A DNA stretch of 14,451 nucleotides, from assembly GCA_012842035.1 (NCBI GenBank), contig DUTO01000065.1, positions 1-14,451 of the forward strand, in the 5' to 3' direction. Of the stretch, positions 14,418 to 14,451 are shown piece by piece; the first letter of the stretch is position 1, and each line of letters begins with the position of its first letter. The position numbers and the translations under genes are program-made. The notes under the pieces are model-generated. The model did no database searches and was not told where the DNA came from. It saw only the letters and a program-made list of their open reading frames with translations. This DNA comes from Clostridia bacterium (GTDB taxonomy: Bacteria > Bacillota > Peptococcia > DRI-13 > DTU073).

Positions 14418-14451
14418 GTGTCGGAAGAGGTTTTCCCTGCTCCGGACAACC
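14418..14451 (+). CDS. Start of a gene cut by the window edge
   Basis: A GTG codon 7 bp after a ten-G ribosome binding site (14401-14410) opens a frame reading MSEEVFPAPDN to the edge. Too short to identify. In many Firmicutes rapZ, yvcK and whiA follow a PHP gene here, but nothing in these eleven codons shows it. Confidence 0.45.
   Translation, partial: MSEEVFPAPDN

Overview
The window looks like a chromosomal segment of a low-GC, spore-forming Firmicute, most likely a clostridium. Reasons: AT-rich DNA, strong purine-rich ribosome binding sites, extended -10 promoters, a Spo0E-type sporulation phosphatase gene behind a sigma-H-like promoter, and the order ctp - PDZ membrane protein - uvrB - uvrA, which resembles Bacillus. 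All genes are on the + strand.

Layout: (1) Bases 2-2318: the 3' part of a carboxy-terminal processing protease gene (ctp) and a polytopic membrane protein with a C-terminal PDZ domain resembling MinJ. (2) Bases 2339-4474: two genes (P1, P2) of an unrecognised family of charged, helical, probably cytoplasmic proteins, each followed by a terminator, then the uvrB promoter. (3) Bases 4500-6473: uvrB. (4) Bases 6531-8399: two more family members (P3, P4), one terminator, then the uvrA promoter. (5) Bases 8425-13103: uvrA and uvrC, 23 bp apart, apparently one operon. (6) Bases 13188-13521: a 58-codon Spo0E-like gene with its own sigma-H-like promoter and terminator. (7) Bases 13574-14384: a PHP-domain metallo-phosphoesterase. 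(8) From 14418: the first codons of a gene cut by the window edge.

The UvrABC nucleotide-excision-repair set is complete and key residues look intact. The unusual content is the four-member paralogous family placed immediately before uvrB and again immediately before uvrA. P1 and P3 are each 283 residues, share the segment QHV-(K/R)-DCGGDP, and lie behind a 41-bp promoter block that is 32/41 identical, with all differences transitions. P2 and P4 lack that segment and share a YNKH version. The two uvr promoters that follow match at 31/38 positions. The simplest reading is that a two-gene cassette was duplicated so that it now precedes both uvrB and uvrA. Its function cannot be read from the sequence; a link to DNA repair is suggested only by position.

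No tRNA, rRNA, CRISPR array, transposase or phage gene was seen. No gene-free stretch exceeds 300 bp.
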